A stretch of DNA of 14,393 nt from Candidatus Zixiibacteriota bacterium (GCA_014730285.1 WJIM01000426.1:1-14393), one strand, 5' to 3'; counted from the stretch's first letter, positions 1 to 7,966 are shown. The notes: generated by a model not told the origin, from the letters alone. A program made the numbers and translations.

Positions 1-1539
1 ACTGCTCAGGATAACGAAAAATTTACCACCCTGGATGAAAAGGAACATACGCTCAATGAGAATGATATATTAATTACCGATGCCACAAAAGCAGTGGCAT
101 TGGGTGGAATTATGGGCGGCCTTAATTCCGAGGTTAATGACAATACCGATAAGGTTCTGCTTGAAAGTGCTCATTTCAATCCGACCAATATCTGCCGTAC
201 GCGCAAGCGTCTTGCAATTCAGTCCGAATCGGCAATACGCTTCGAGAAAGGCGCCGATCCCAATATAGTCGATACTGCCTGTGACTATGCCGCCTATTTG
301 CTCTCGAAGCTTGCCAACGGCAGGGTGTTGTCCGGAATTGTTGATGCTTACCCCAAAGTGATTGAGCCGATTTCAATAGAATTGCGACCCTCGAGGACAA
401 ATCAAATCCTGGCAACGGATATCACCGCTCCGCAGATGATAGATATTTTGCATGCTTTGGAATTCGGTGTAAAATCCGGCAAAACAATTACCGTGGACGC
501 ACCCACATTCCGGCCCGACTGCACCCGTGAAATCGACCTTATCGAGGAAATAGCCCGGATTTACGGCTACGATAAAATCGGTACATCGCTCAGGGCCAGC
601 GGAAATCTTCTGACCGAACGGTCTGAGGATGAGCTGTTTACCGAGAAAGTCAGGGAAAATCTGGGACGTCAGGGCCTTTATGAGATAATGACAATAAATC
701 TGATTGATCCCGACAAGGGACGTAAGCTTGGCATGGAAGATAAGTTCATTGATCTATTAAACCCATTGTCTGCAGATCTGGCAGCATACCGCACGAACCT
801 TTTCATGAGCATGCTTCAGGTCGTCGCCAGAAATCTAAATAGAAGGCAGAATGATATAAAGCTGTTTGAGATCGGCAGTATTGCCTACCGCGCCAACGGC
901 GCCCATGCCGAGGAAACACATCTCGCAGTCGGCGTATGCGGCCGTCCCGATGTGCGCAATTGGGCTGTGACAGAGCAGGAGTACGATTTCTTCGATCTGA
1001 AGGGCATTGCCGAGGAATTCTGCGGAGGTCTGCGTATGGGCGGCCTCAGCATTAAGGAGCAGGATTACCCGTTTCTTGAAAACGGCATGTCTTTCGATCT
1101 GTATTTCGGCGATACTCATGTCGGATGGGGCGGAAAAGCCTCTAACAATACCTTAAAAGCTTATGACATCGAGACGCCGTTGTATTATTTTGAAGTAAAT
1201 ATTGAAAAGCTTATACCTTTATATACCAAAGATGTAGTTTTCCGCAAGCTTCCCAGATTCCCCTCGGTATGGCGTGATATTGCTTTGATCGTGGACGAGG
1301 GCCTGTTTGCGGAAAAGGTTTTGGAGACAATTTATGATTCCGGCGACAATATTCTCGTAAATGCCGAGTTATTCGACGTATATACAGGTAAGCAGATAGA
1401 TAAAGGCAAGAAATCGCTGGCCTTCAATCTCGAATTCAGGTCCGACGAGAAAACCCTAACGGACGAGGAGGTTGAGCCGGTGTTTAACAATATAATCTCT
1501 CAACTACAGAAACAGTTTGATGCAAAACTCAGAACTTGA
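1..1539 (+). CDS. pheT: Phenylalanine--tRNA ligase beta subunit, 3' part (5' end outside window)
   Basis: This is the C-terminal 512 codons of the beta chain of phenylalanyl-tRNA synthetase, which with PheS charges tRNA-Phe in the cytoplasm. The reading frame is open from base 1, so the gene begins upstream; the full protein is usually about 800 residues. Codons 1-100 match the end of the B3/4 (editing) domain, with ALGGIMGG and the SxxxRFEKGADP segment. A B5 domain follows, ending at codons 172-191 with the typical PDCTREIDLIEEIAR and YGYD signature. A catalytic-core-like region comes next. Codons 416-512 form the FDX-ACB tRNA anticodon-binding domain, opening with KLPRFPSVWRDIAL. The stop is followed after 16 bases by a small coiled-coil gene, so pheT probably heads or feeds the zapA-rny-folD run. 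The motifs leave little doubt. Confidence 0.97.
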   Translation, partial: TAQDNEKFTTLDEKEHTLNENDILITDATKAVALGGIMGGLNSEVNDNTDKVLLESAHFNPTNICRTRKRLAIQSESAIRFEKGADPNIVDTACDYAAYLLSKLANGRVLSGIVDAYPKVIEPISIELRPSRTNQILATDITAPQMIDILHALEFGVKSGKTITVDAPTFRPDCTREIDLIEEIARIYGYDKIGTSLRASGNLLTERSEDELFTEKVRENLGRQGLYEIMTINLIDPDKGRKLGMEDKFIDLLNPLSADLAAYRTNLFMSMLQVVARNLNRRQNDIKLFEIGSIAYRANGAHAEETHLAVGVCGRPDVRNWAVTEQEYDFFDLKGIAEEFCGGLRMGGLSIKEQDYPFLENGMSFDLYFGDTHVGWGGKASNNTLKAYDIETPLYYFEVNIEKLIPLYTKDVVFRKLPRFPSVWRDIALIVDEGLFAEKVLETIYDSGDNILVNAELFDVYTGKQIDKGKKSLAFNLEFRSDEKTLTDEEVEPVFNNIISQLQKQFDAKLRT

Positions 1540-1555
1540 TTGACGGGGGAGAACA

Positions 1556-1816
1556 TTGGATACATTAGAGAAATTGGAAGCGAAAGTTGACCTGATTTTA
1601 AGCCGGGTCAAGGAATTGGAAGAAAATAATAAGGAATTGGAATCCAAAAACGAAACGCTCGAAAAAGATTTAAAGACCTGCCGTCTGGAATTACAGCAGG
1701 CACGAGAAGAAAATACCGATCTTAAAACCGGTATAAACGATAAGGAAGTCAAAGTTCAGGATAAAATTTCGGCCCTTCTCGGAAAGCTGGAAGAGGTCGA
1801 GGCGGAAATCGCCTGA
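1556..1816 (+). CDS. Small coiled-coil protein, ZapB-like
   Basis: This is an 86-residue protein that is almost entirely charged and heptad-like from about residue 2 to 82, with many Glu, Lys and Leu and no signal peptide or membrane segment. It looks like one long coiled coil. The start is TTG at 1556, preceded by a strong GGGGGAG ribosome-binding site at 1545-1551; no in-frame ATG gives a sensible protein. It lies 16 bases after pheT and 92 bases before zapA. Its size, all-coiled-coil character and position next to zapA fit a ZapB-type cell division factor that would bridge ZapA to other division proteins. Low-complexity coiled coils resemble each other by chance, so the ZapB link is inferred from context and not from a diagnostic motif. 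Confidence 0.8.
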   Translation: MDTLEKLEAKVDLILSRVKELEENNKELESKNETLEKDLKTCRLELQQAREENTDLKTGINDKEVKVQDKISALLGKLEEVEAEIA

Positions 1817-1827
1817 AGATTATTATC

Positions 1828-1857
1828 TTGACATATTCAACATTTTTCTAATATTTA
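1828..1857 (+). promoter_or_regulatory. Candidate sigma70-type promoter ahead of zapA
   Basis: A perfect TTGACA -35 box lies at 1828-1833 in the AT-rich gap between the coiled-coil gene and zapA. With an 18-base spacer the matching -10 is TATTTA (1852-1857), which is poor; shifted alternatives such as TAATAT are no clearly better. If real, it would give zapA, rny, ymdB and folD a start independent of pheT. Confidence 0.35.
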
Positions 1858-1908
1858 TTAGCAAATATATAAAGAATTGTTGGAAACGGATTAAATTGAA
1901 GATAGAAG

Positions 1909-2208
1909 ATGTCGGAAAAGAAATCAGTTAAAGTAACCATTTACGGCGAAGAGTACCCCATTCGGGGTGATGGCGATATTGAATTCATAAAAAAGATTGC
2001 AGCTTTTGTAGATATGAAGATGCGGGAGGTGGCCGAGAAGAGCTATGTCAAATCTCCTAAAGATGTTTCAGTATTAGCTGCATTGAATATTGCCAGCGAT
2101 CTTTTTGAATTGAAAGAAAAGGCAATTGAACTGGAAGCATTCAATTCCAGGACAGAAACCCTTCTTCAAAAACTGGACTCTGAAATCCAGCCGACCCCTT
2201 CATCATAA
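1909..2208 (+). CDS. zapA: Cell division protein ZapA
   Basis: This 99-residue cytoplasmic protein has the ZapA fold order. A short N-terminal beta region comes first (VKVTIYGEEYPIRGD, residues 8-22), then a segment starting DIEFIKKIAAFVDMKM, and finally a helical C-terminal coiled coil (about residues 45-92) that drives dimer and tetramer formation. ZapA binds FtsZ filaments and bundles them at the division ring. The length is typical for the family. The ATG at 1909 is preceded only by a weak purine stretch (GATAGAAG). It follows a ZapB-like coiled-coil gene and sits 63 bases before rny, an order seen in several bacterial phyla. The last eight residues (EIQPTPSS) are probably disordered. Confidence 0.9.
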   Translation: MSEKKSVKVTIYGEEYPIRGDGDIEFIKKIAAFVDMKMREVAEKSYVKSPKDVSVLAALNIASDLFELKEKAIELEAFNSRTETLLQKLDSEIQPTPSS

Positions 2209-2271
2209 TTTCCACTCCTGTTTCCACAATTCCATTTAACATAGATTAACACCTTAGGGTGGAGGACTATA

Positions 2272-3837
2272 ATGGATCAACTAGTTATTTATATTATTTT
2301 GATCGCAGCCTCTGCCATTTTTGCATCCCTGGTGACATATTTATTCCTGAGGGCTGCCGGCGGTGATAAAATCGCCAAGGCCAAGGATGTTGCCAAAACA
2401 ATTATTGCGGATGCAAAAAAGGAAGCTGAGATTAAGAAAAAGGAAGCCCTCCTTGAAGCAAAAGATGAAGCATACAAGTCTAAAGTTAACTTAGAGCGTG
2501 ACATACAATCTAAGAGAAATGAACTTTCACGCCTTGAAAAACGCCTCATCGATAAGGAATCCAACCTTGACCGCAAAGCGGATGTAATCAACAAAAAAGA
2601 ACGGGAAATCGGTAATCTCGAGAAAAATCTGGATCACCGCGAAAAAGGCATCAATGTGCGGGAGCGGGAGCTGGAGGGGCTTCTTGTTGAGCAAAACAAG
2701 CAACTTGAGAAAATCGCCGGAATGACCTCGGAGGATGCCAGAAAGCTCCTGATGGAAAATCTTGTCGGCCAGGCCAAAATCGATGCGGCCGCTATGGTCA
2801 AGGAGATCAGAGAAAAGGCGGAAAGAGAAGCCGAGAAAGAAGCCAAGGAAATTATCACCCAGGCCATTTATCGTTGTGCCGCAGATCATACGGTCGAAAG
2901 CACGGTCTCGGTCGTTTCGCTTCCCAATGATGAGATGAAGGGACGTATTATCGGCCGTGAGGGACGGAATATTCGCTCCTTTGAAACTGCCACCGGTATT
3001 GATGTGATTGTCGATGATACCCCGGAGGCGGTGATTCTTTCAGGGTATGATCCTATACGGCGCGAAATCGCCCGTATGGCTCTGGAAAGGCTGGTTTCCG
3101 ATGGACGGATTCATCCCGCCCGGATCGAGGAGGTCATCGAAAAATGTACCCAGGAGATGGATTTGATGATTCGCGAAGCCGGAGAGCAGGTCTGTTTCGA
3201 GCTGGGTATTCACGATCTTCACTCGGATATAATTAATCTGCTGGGTAAGCTGAAATACCGTACCTCTTATGGTCAAAACGTTCTTCAGCATTGCAAAGAG
3301 GTCGCTCTGCTTTGCGGCGTTATGGCGGCAGAGCTGGGGCTCGATGCGCAAATGGCAAAGCGTTCCGGACTTCTTCATGATATCGGCAAAGCCATAGACC
3401 GTGAAACCGAGGGCACCCATACACAGATAGGCGGTGCTTTCCTTGGTAAATATAATGAGAATAAGGCCGTGATTAATGCCTGTTTGTCACATCACGGGGA
3501 TGTGCCGATGGAGAGCCCTTTTGCGGTTATCGTGCAATCTGCCGACGCCGTATCCGGCGCCCGTCCCGGCGCTCGCCGCGAGCCTTTGGAGGCCTATATC
3601 AAGCGCCTGCAGAAGCTCGAGGAGCTGGCAGATTCGTTTAAGGGCGTGTCCAAGGCTTATGCAATTCAGGCCGGCCGTGAGGTTCGTGTAATCGTAGAGG
3701 CGGGCGAAATTGACGACCTTAAATCGACCATTCTGGCTCAGGATCTGGCTAAAAAGATTCAGACCGAGATGGAATATCCGGGGCAGATCAAGGTCACGGT
3801 TATTCGTGAAACCAGAGCGGTTGATTACGCTAAGTAA
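2272..3837 (+). CDS. rny: Ribonuclease Y
   Basis: RNase Y is a membrane-anchored endoribonuclease that starts mRNA decay. The 521-residue product has the full family layout. An N-terminal membrane helix spans about residues 4-27, followed by a long Lys/Glu-rich coiled coil at about 32-195. A KH RNA-binding domain then carries the GxxG loop (IIGREGRNIR, G228-G231). The HD metal-phosphohydrolase domain has the catalytic His369-Asp370 in LLHDIGKAID and a later SHHGD motif. The length matches the usual 510-520 residues. The ATG at 2272 has a strong GGTGGAGG ribosome-binding site at 2258-2265. A ymdB-type gene follows 20 bases downstream, the same pairing as in Bacillus subtilis, which supports both calls. 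No key residue is missing. Confidence 0.98.
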   Translation: MDQLVIYIILIAASAIFASLVTYLFLRAAGGDKIAKAKDVAKTIIADAKKEAEIKKKEALLEAKDEAYKSKVNLERDIQSKRNELSRLEKRLIDKESNLDRKADVINKKEREIGNLEKNLDHREKGINVRERELEGLLVEQNKQLEKIAGMTSEDARKLLMENLVGQAKIDAAAMVKEIREKAEREAEKEAKEIITQAIYRCAADHTVESTVSVVSLPNDEMKGRIIGREGRNIRSFETATGIDVIVDDTPEAVILSGYDPIRREIARMALERLVSDGRIHPARIEEVIEKCTQEMDLMIREAGEQVCFELGIHDLHSDIINLLGKLKYRTSYGQNVLQHCKEVALLCGVMAAELGLDAQMAKRSGLLHDIGKAIDRETEGTHTQIGGAFLGKYNENKAVINACLSHHGDVPMESPFAVIVQSADAVSGARPGARREPLEAYIKRLQKLEELADSFKGVSKAYAIQAGREVRVIVEAGEIDDLKSTILAQDLAKKIQTEMEYPGQIKVTVIRETRAVDYAK

Positions 3838-3857
3838 GATAAGAAATCGAGTTTGAT

Positions 3858-4658
3858 TTGAAAGTTCTGATTATTGGCGACATTGTAGGCAAGATTGGAA
3901 GATGGGCAGTATCTCAGGTACTGCCCGATTTTATTGAAGAGAAGGCAATCGATTTTGTCATTGCCAATGTGGAAAATGCCGCCGGGGGCTTCGGTATCAC
4001 CGAGAATATCTCGAAAAAGATCAGGTCCTACGGCGTTAATGTTCAGACCTCCGGCAATCATATCTGGGATCGTCCCGAGGTTAAAACACTTCTGGACAAA
4101 AGTCCCTACCTTCTGCGTCCGGCCAACTATCCTATGGGATCGGCGGGTAAGGGTTCCGGAGTGTATACATTGGCCGACGGACGCAAGATCGGTGTGCTCA
4201 ATCTGGAGGGGCGTGATTTCCTGAGCCGTATCGACTGCCCCTTTCGGGTGGCTGACGCCGAACTCACACTTTTGATGCGGGAGACCAGGATTATAATAGT
4301 CGATTTTCACGCCGAGACTCCTCAGGAAAAACAGGCCTTGGCGTTTTATCTCGACGGCCGTATCTCGGCCCAGTTCGGTACACACACGCATGTCCAAACC
4401 GCAGACGAGAAGATTCTGCCAAAGGGCACCGCCTATATTACTGATGTGGGCATGACCGGGGCTTACGACTCGATTCTGGGAATGAGTAAGAAAATTGCCC
4501 TGGGAAGATTTATAACCGGCATACCGCTCAAGTTTTCGGTTGCCGACGGTGACGTCAGAATCGGCGGTGTGATCTTCGACATCGATGATGAGACCGGCAA
4601 AACGGTCGCGGTGGAACGCGTGATGGAAAGCGTTGTTTCCGGAAATTACGATCAGTGA
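3858..4658 (+). CDS. ymdB: YmdB-family metallophosphoesterase (2',3'-cyclic nucleotide phosphodiesterase type)
   Basis: This 266-residue calcineurin-like phosphoesterase belongs to the TIGR00282/YmdB family; the B. subtilis member hydrolyses 2',3'-cyclic nucleotides and affects biofilm formation and RNase Y targets. The metal-binding motifs are intact: Asp8 in IIGDIVG, Glu39-Asn40 in NVENAAGG, Asn67-His68 in SGNHIWD, His151 in VDFHAE, and His176/His178 in GTHTHVQTAD. The family signatures LLRPANYP and KGTAYITDVGMTG are also present. There is no signal peptide, so it is cytoplasmic. The start is TTG at 3858, which places the conserved MKVLIIGD at the N-terminus as in homologues; the ribosome-binding site is weak. 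It lies 20 bases after rny and 22 bases before folD in the same direction. The family assignment is firm, but the physiological substrate here is unknown. Confidence 0.95.
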   Translation: MKVLIIGDIVGKIGRWAVSQVLPDFIEEKAIDFVIANVENAAGGFGITENISKKIRSYGVNVQTSGNHIWDRPEVKTLLDKSPYLLRPANYPMGSAGKGSGVYTLADGRKIGVLNLEGRDFLSRIDCPFRVADAELTLLMRETRIIIVDFHAETPQEKQALAFYLDGRISAQFGTHTHVQTADEKILPKGTAYITDVGMTGAYDSILGMSKKIALGRFITGIPLKFSVADGDVRIGGVIFDIDDETGKTVAVERVMESVVSGNYDQ

Positions 4659-4680
4659 AAATAGATGCAGGGAGGCTATG

Positions 4681-5568
4681 ATGGCAAACATACTGGATGG
4701 TAAAAAGGCGGCCAAAGAGGTTAAAGCCGAATTAAGGACTGAAATCGAAAAGCTTGAAGAGGACGGCATAGTCCCCGGGCTGGCTGCTGTTTTGGTAGGG
4801 GAGAATCCCGCCTCGAAAATTTATGTCAGCAGCAAGGCCAAACAGTGCAAGAAAATCGGTATTCATTCCGAGGTGATCTATAAGCCGGATGATATCACTC
4901 ATGACGATTTGATCAGGCTGGTGGTCGACTTAAACAAACGCGATGATATTCACGGAATATTGGTCCAGGAACCGCTTCCTCCCCAGATCAATAAACTCGA
5001 TTTGAATCTGCAGATAAATCCCTTTAAGGATGTGGACGGTTTTCACCCGGAAAATCTGGGACGTATCCTGATCGGCGATCCGCTTTTCCTGACATGTACA
5101 CCATACGGTATTCTGGAACTGCTGGAAAGAAACGATATCTCCCTGAATAAAAAAGACATCGTCATTCTGGGGCGTTCGAATATTGTCGGGAAGCCGCTAG
5201 CGGCGATGATTATGCAAAAATGGCCGAATACCAACGGCACCGTGACTGTATGCCATACAGGCACCCAGGATGTCGTTAAACATACCAAGCATGCCGATGT
5301 GGTGATTTGCGCCATTGGAATTGCCGAATATTTGAAGGATTATATGATTAAGGATGACGCTATTGTTGTCGATGTGGGCATAAATCGCGTGGATGATTCC
5401 AGTGTGGAGAAGGGCTACCGGCTGGTTGGCGACGTCGCTTATGAAGGCTGCGAAAAGAAATGCTCCTGGATCACTCCTGTGCCTGGCGGCGTGGGGCCGA
5501 TGACTATTGCCATGCTTCTCTATAACACCGTTAAGGCCTGCAAATTGATAAACAAAGTAGAAGATTAA
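4681..5568 (+). CDS. folD: Bifunctional methylenetetrahydrofolate dehydrogenase / methenyltetrahydrofolate cyclohydrolase
   Basis: FolD interconverts 5,10-methylene-, 5,10-methenyl- and 10-formyl-tetrahydrofolate in cytoplasmic one-carbon metabolism. The 295-residue product has the family landmarks in order: the catalytic Tyr48 and Lys52 in IYVSSKAKQC, GILVQ (92-96), KDVDGFHPENLGR, CTPYGILELL, the nucleotide-binding VILGRSNIVGKPLA, DVVICAIG, VVDVGIN, and the C-terminal PVPGGVGPMTIAML. I chose the ATG at 4681 because AGGGAGG at 4669-4675 sits 5 bases before it; the ATG at 4678 is the only close rival and would add one Met. A start inside ymdB at 4633 is unlikely. One oddity is that the usually hydrophobic residue after GILVQ (GILVQLPLP in most FolD) is Glu97 here. 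It is the last housekeeping gene before the exported-protein cluster. Confidence 0.96.
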   Translation: MANILDGKKAAKEVKAELRTEIEKLEEDGIVPGLAAVLVGENPASKIYVSSKAKQCKKIGIHSEVIYKPDDITHDDLIRLVVDLNKRDDIHGILVQEPLPPQINKLDLNLQINPFKDVDGFHPENLGRILIGDPLFLTCTPYGILELLERNDISLNKKDIVILGRSNIVGKPLAAMIMQKWPNTNGTVTVCHTGTQDVVKHTKHADVVICAIGIAEYLKDYMIKDDAIVVDVGINRVDDSSVEKGYRLVGDVAYEGCEKKCSWITPVPGGVGPMTIAMLLYNTVKACKLINKVED

Positions 5569-5625
5569 GCAGCAAGAGCATGTACGGCATATATATGCAC
5601 CAGCATTATAAAGTGTTTGTTTAAT

Positions 5626-6345
5626 ATGAAATACGCGCATGTAATTCTCATACTGCTGGCTGTTTTTCTCTTCGCCTGTTCGGGCGATGAGGAAAAGAAG
5701 GCTGAAACTCAGCCAGAATCACCATCCGATACATCAAAGAAAACGAAGACGGAGCCTTTTTCAATCGATGAGTTTATCGATACCGTCAGCACTGCTCCCG
5801 ACAGCGTGGCTGCACTCTTTTTGAAGAAATCGATTATGGAGGGCGATTATGAAGGAGCAGTAAGCTATCTCTGCCGCCAAAACAGGGAACTCGTCAGCAG
5901 AGATTCATTTATGCAGTACGTAGCTTTCGGCAGAAATAATCCGGGCTGGGACTCGCTGACTGCCTTCAAGTATGAGATGACGCGAGGCTACATTCCAATT
6001 CATGCGGCGCTTAACGATGTCCCTCGGATTAAAAAGCTCTCGTGTGATGATATCTGCCTTTTTGAGTATAATATTACCGGCCCGCTCTTGGTAATTAATG
6101 TTTTCAATGTCGCTCTGGGAAAGCTGGGCAAGAAACATTTCGACGCGGTGATTGACAGCAATTTGACATTGGCGAAAAAGAGGGAGTATTATGATCATGC
6201 CTTTAAAAGGCTCAGGCATGTGGCCGACAGTATGGATTTCGCCAAAAGGCTCAAAACCGACACGCTCAAACTGATCCGCGAGAATTCCGATTGGAAAGTG
6301 TGCAAAGAGGCAGACAACAGTTTCGATATATTCAGACAGTATTAA
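5626..6345 (+). CDS. Predicted lipoprotein of unknown function (cluster member 1)
   Basis: This 239-residue product begins with a lipoprotein signal peptide: a short positive N-terminus, a hydrophobic stretch (residues 6-17) and the lipobox LFAC with Cys18 followed by SGDEEKK. A Glu/Lys/Ser/Thr/Pro-rich linker runs to about residue 44, then a mainly alpha/beta domain. GDYEGAVSYL (73-82) lines up with NDLKGAFALL of the next gene, so this is probably a distant member of the same family, resembling NTF2-like/DUF4878-style lipoproteins. The ATG at 5626 is chosen over an in-frame TTG at 5617 because it gives a clean signal peptide; there is no clear ribosome-binding site. It lies 57 bases after folD and 18 before the next cluster gene. 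The function is unknown, and a cell-envelope location is predicted. Confidence 0.88.
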   Translation: MKYAHVILILLAVFLFACSGDEEKKAETQPESPSDTSKKTKTEPFSIDEFIDTVSTAPDSVAALFLKKSIMEGDYEGAVSYLCRQNRELVSRDSFMQYVAFGRNNPGWDSLTAFKYEMTRGYIPIHAALNDVPRIKKLSCDDICLFEYNITGPLLVINVFNVALGKLGKKHFDAVIDSNLTLAKKREYYDHAFKRLRHVADSMDFAKRLKTDTLKLIRENSDWKVCKEADNSFDIFRQY

Positions 6346-6363
6346 TAGACGGGGGATAATGAA

Positions 6364-7053
6364 ATGATCAAACTCAGAGATGTAAAAAGCGGATCGAATG
6401 TCCGTACGATTTTCTCAATAGTCTCGGTCTCCGCATTGGCCTGTCTCATTGCAATCGGCTGCGGCGGGGGCAAGGAAAAGACGCTTGATACTCCCCGCGG
6501 CGTGGTAAATACATTTATCAGCCGGGTAATGGAGGAAAACGATCTAAAGGGCGCATTTGCGCTGCTTTCCGATGCGGACCAGAAGGTGATTATGAAAAGC
6601 CCCGAGGTTTACGGATTCATCATGGGAGAGAAGGATCCGGAGCTTGAGGCTTATTCGGATGCATATTCGCAGCTCGCCCCGGACGTTCTGGAGATGGTTA
6701 ACGAGCTCGTGAAATTCAATGCCCGCAAAGGGGATGAGCAGAACGGCCATGTGGAAGTGGGGCTGGAGATATCATATCCGTCAGATTATATGACAATCGG
6801 ATTTACGCTAATGGGGATTGCCAATAATCTTCAGCAGAAATACCAGAATGTAAAAGTCGATACGCTCCCCAAAGAGGAACGTGATAAAATCATCTGGTCG
6901 ATCAAAAATGATCTGAAAAAGGCCGTGGCCAATATAAACACCGATAAATACTCCACTTATATCTTCCCCGTAAAAGTTGTGGATGAAAGCGGAGAATGGA
7001 AGATAAATCTGGGGCTCGCTCAGCAGCAGGATCAGTTCGATTTTGGATATTAA
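6364..7053 (+). CDS. Predicted lipoprotein of unknown function (cluster member 2)
   Basis: This is a 229-residue exported protein. Its N-terminus is longer than usual (MIKLRDVKSGSNVR), followed by a hydrophobic segment and a lipobox-like AIGC with Cys33 and then GGGKEK. The mature part opens with TPRGVVNTFISRVMEEND, a pattern common in NTF2-like small lipoproteins, followed by DLKGAFALL and DQ, and by YGFIMG at 83-88. The same pattern recurs in the next gene at almost identical spacing, so the two are tandem paralogues. The C-terminal third includes a Lys/Glu-rich helix and ends in beta-like segments. The ATG at 6364 is preceded by GACGGGGGA at 6349-6357. The gap to the previous gene is only 18 bases, so they are co-transcribed. 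I do not recognise a named family with certainty. Confidence 0.9.
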   Translation: MIKLRDVKSGSNVRTIFSIVSVSALACLIAIGCGGGKEKTLDTPRGVVNTFISRVMEENDLKGAFALLSDADQKVIMKSPEVYGFIMGEKDPELEAYSDAYSQLAPDVLEMVNELVKFNARKGDEQNGHVEVGLEISYPSDYMTIGFTLMGIANNLQQKYQNVKVDTLPKEERDKIIWSIKNDLKKAVANINTDKYSTYIFPVKVVDESGEWKINLGLAQQQDQFDFGY

Positions 7054-7131
7054 ATCGCAACTTTTGAGCATATTTGGCGAATATAAAGAATGTAATCAAA
7101 AGTTTTTATCCGAAATTCGGGGAGGAGAATA

Positions 7132-7761
7132 ATGAAAAAACTAACCCTGGTTCTGTGCATAGTTATGCTGTTGGCCGTTTCCGCCAATCTAACGGCAGAC
7201 CCCATCACAACCACTGAGAATTTCTGGTCGGCCATTTTTGATGATGGAGATTTGAAACTCGCGTTTTCTTACCTGGCAACCGAAGATCAGGAGTTTATCA
7301 AGAATAATGCACCCGATGCCTATGGCCTGATTATGGGAGATGTCGGTGATCTCGGCGGTGAAATCGGTACGATCGTAACCGCTTTCCAGAAAATCATTCT
7401 TAACACATTGGGAAAAGTCGTTAAGATCGAAAATGTGCGTGAGGGCGCTAAAGTTGACAACGGTCAGGAAGTCTATTACTCCATGACCCTGCCAACAGAC
7501 ATGGATAGTTACATTGAACTGGCTCAGTGGATCGAGAAGCGGGGCAAGCAGTTTGAAGATCCGGCAGATTCAACACCAATGATGGAGAAGATCGAAAATT
7601 TCATTAATGATCTTTCCCTCAAACTTGAAAATCTAAGCTACAAAACCTCAATTTCCCTTAACTCATTCGTCACGGTAATAAACGAAAATGGACAGGAAAA
7701 ACTACATCTGGATCTGGCAATGGTAGCCGAAAAAATGAAAATGCTGGAAGAGCTTGATTAA
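7132..7761 (+). CDS. Predicted secreted protein, paralogue of the preceding lipoprotein (cluster member 3)
   Basis: This 209-residue protein has a classic signal peptide (MKKLTLVL, then a hydrophobic core to about residue 18) with plausible signal peptidase I sites after Ala18 or Ala22. It has no lipobox cysteine, so unlike its two neighbours it is probably released into the periplasm and not lipid-anchored. Residues 40-69 (DLKLAF...L...DQ..I...AP.AYGLIMG) match residues 60-88 of the preceding lipoprotein nearly position by position. The rest is predicted helical with a C-terminal beta pair (SLNSFVTVINENG, KLHLDLAM). The ATG at 7132 has a strong GGGGAGGAG ribosome-binding site directly upstream. 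A strong terminator follows 17 bases after the stop, closing the operon. The function is unknown. Confidence 0.9.
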   Translation: MKKLTLVLCIVMLLAVSANLTADPITTTENFWSAIFDDGDLKLAFSYLATEDQEFIKNNAPDAYGLIMGDVGDLGGEIGTIVTAFQKIILNTLGKVVKIENVREGAKVDNGQEVYYSMTLPTDMDSYIELAQWIEKRGKQFEDPADSTPMMEKIENFINDLSLKLENLSYKTSISLNSFVTVINENGQEKLHLDLAMVAEKMKMLEELD

Positions 7762-7777
7762 TAATAACTAACGAAGT

Positions 7778-7811
7778 TAAATAAAGGCCGCCTTGGGGCG
7801 GCCTTTATTTA
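7778..7811 (+). terminator. Rho-independent terminator, probably bidirectional
   Basis: A perfect 15-bp stem (7778-7792 with 7797-7811) has a TTGG loop. The GC-rich core GGCCGCC/GGCGGCC is flanked by an A-rich left arm and a T-rich right arm (CTTTATTTATT), so it can stop transcription in both directions. It closes the pheT-to-exported-protein run. Confidence 0.92.
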
Positions 7812-7867
7812 TTGCAATCTGCATCCCTCTTACCCTCTTAACGTCTGTTTTTGGCGCTTGCAGACTA

Positions 7868-7895
7868 TTGGAAATCACATTTTTTCCGATAAAAT
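7868..7895 (+). promoter_or_regulatory. Candidate sigma70-type promoter for the chemoreceptor gene
   Basis: TTGGAA (7868-7873, 4 of 6 matches to TTGACA) and TAAAAT (7890-7895, 5 of 6 to TATAAT) are separated by 16 bases. They lie just after the previous terminator and about 70 bases before the receptor start, where a promoter is required. The surrounding DNA is very AT-rich, so a chance match is possible. I found no properly spaced sigma54 or sigma28 site. Confidence 0.45.
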
Positions 7896-7966
7896 ATATA
7901 AGATTTCCGAACTACTTTTTTTGGAAAATGGGGGAATAAACAAATTTTAATAGGGAGTGGCATGCA

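Noticed and set aside
2209..2271. 6S RNA gene next to zapA, as in E. coli
   Set aside because: The zapA-rny gap is 63 bases and cannot hold a 6S RNA, and no long bulged hairpin is present.
4633..4680. Longer folD frame overlapping the end of ymdB
   Set aside because: The strong AGGGAGG site at 4669-4675 and the FolD family N-terminus both point to the ATG at 4681.
3825..4769. Long minus-strand open frame (314 codons) opposite ymdB
   Set aside because: It is antisense to a gene with intact catalytic motifs and extends across the rny-ymdB and ymdB-folD junctions. It has low-complexity Ser/Phe stretches and no recognisable domain.
5587..5598. Perfect 12-base palindrome GCATATATATGC after folD
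   Set aside because: It is a low-complexity alternating AT core with no second copy nearby. It could be an operator but is not supportable from one short site.
7846..7870. Sigma54-type site (GGCGC and TTGC) before the chemoreceptor
   Set aside because: The two elements are adjacent and lack the required five-base spacing of a -24/-12 promoter.
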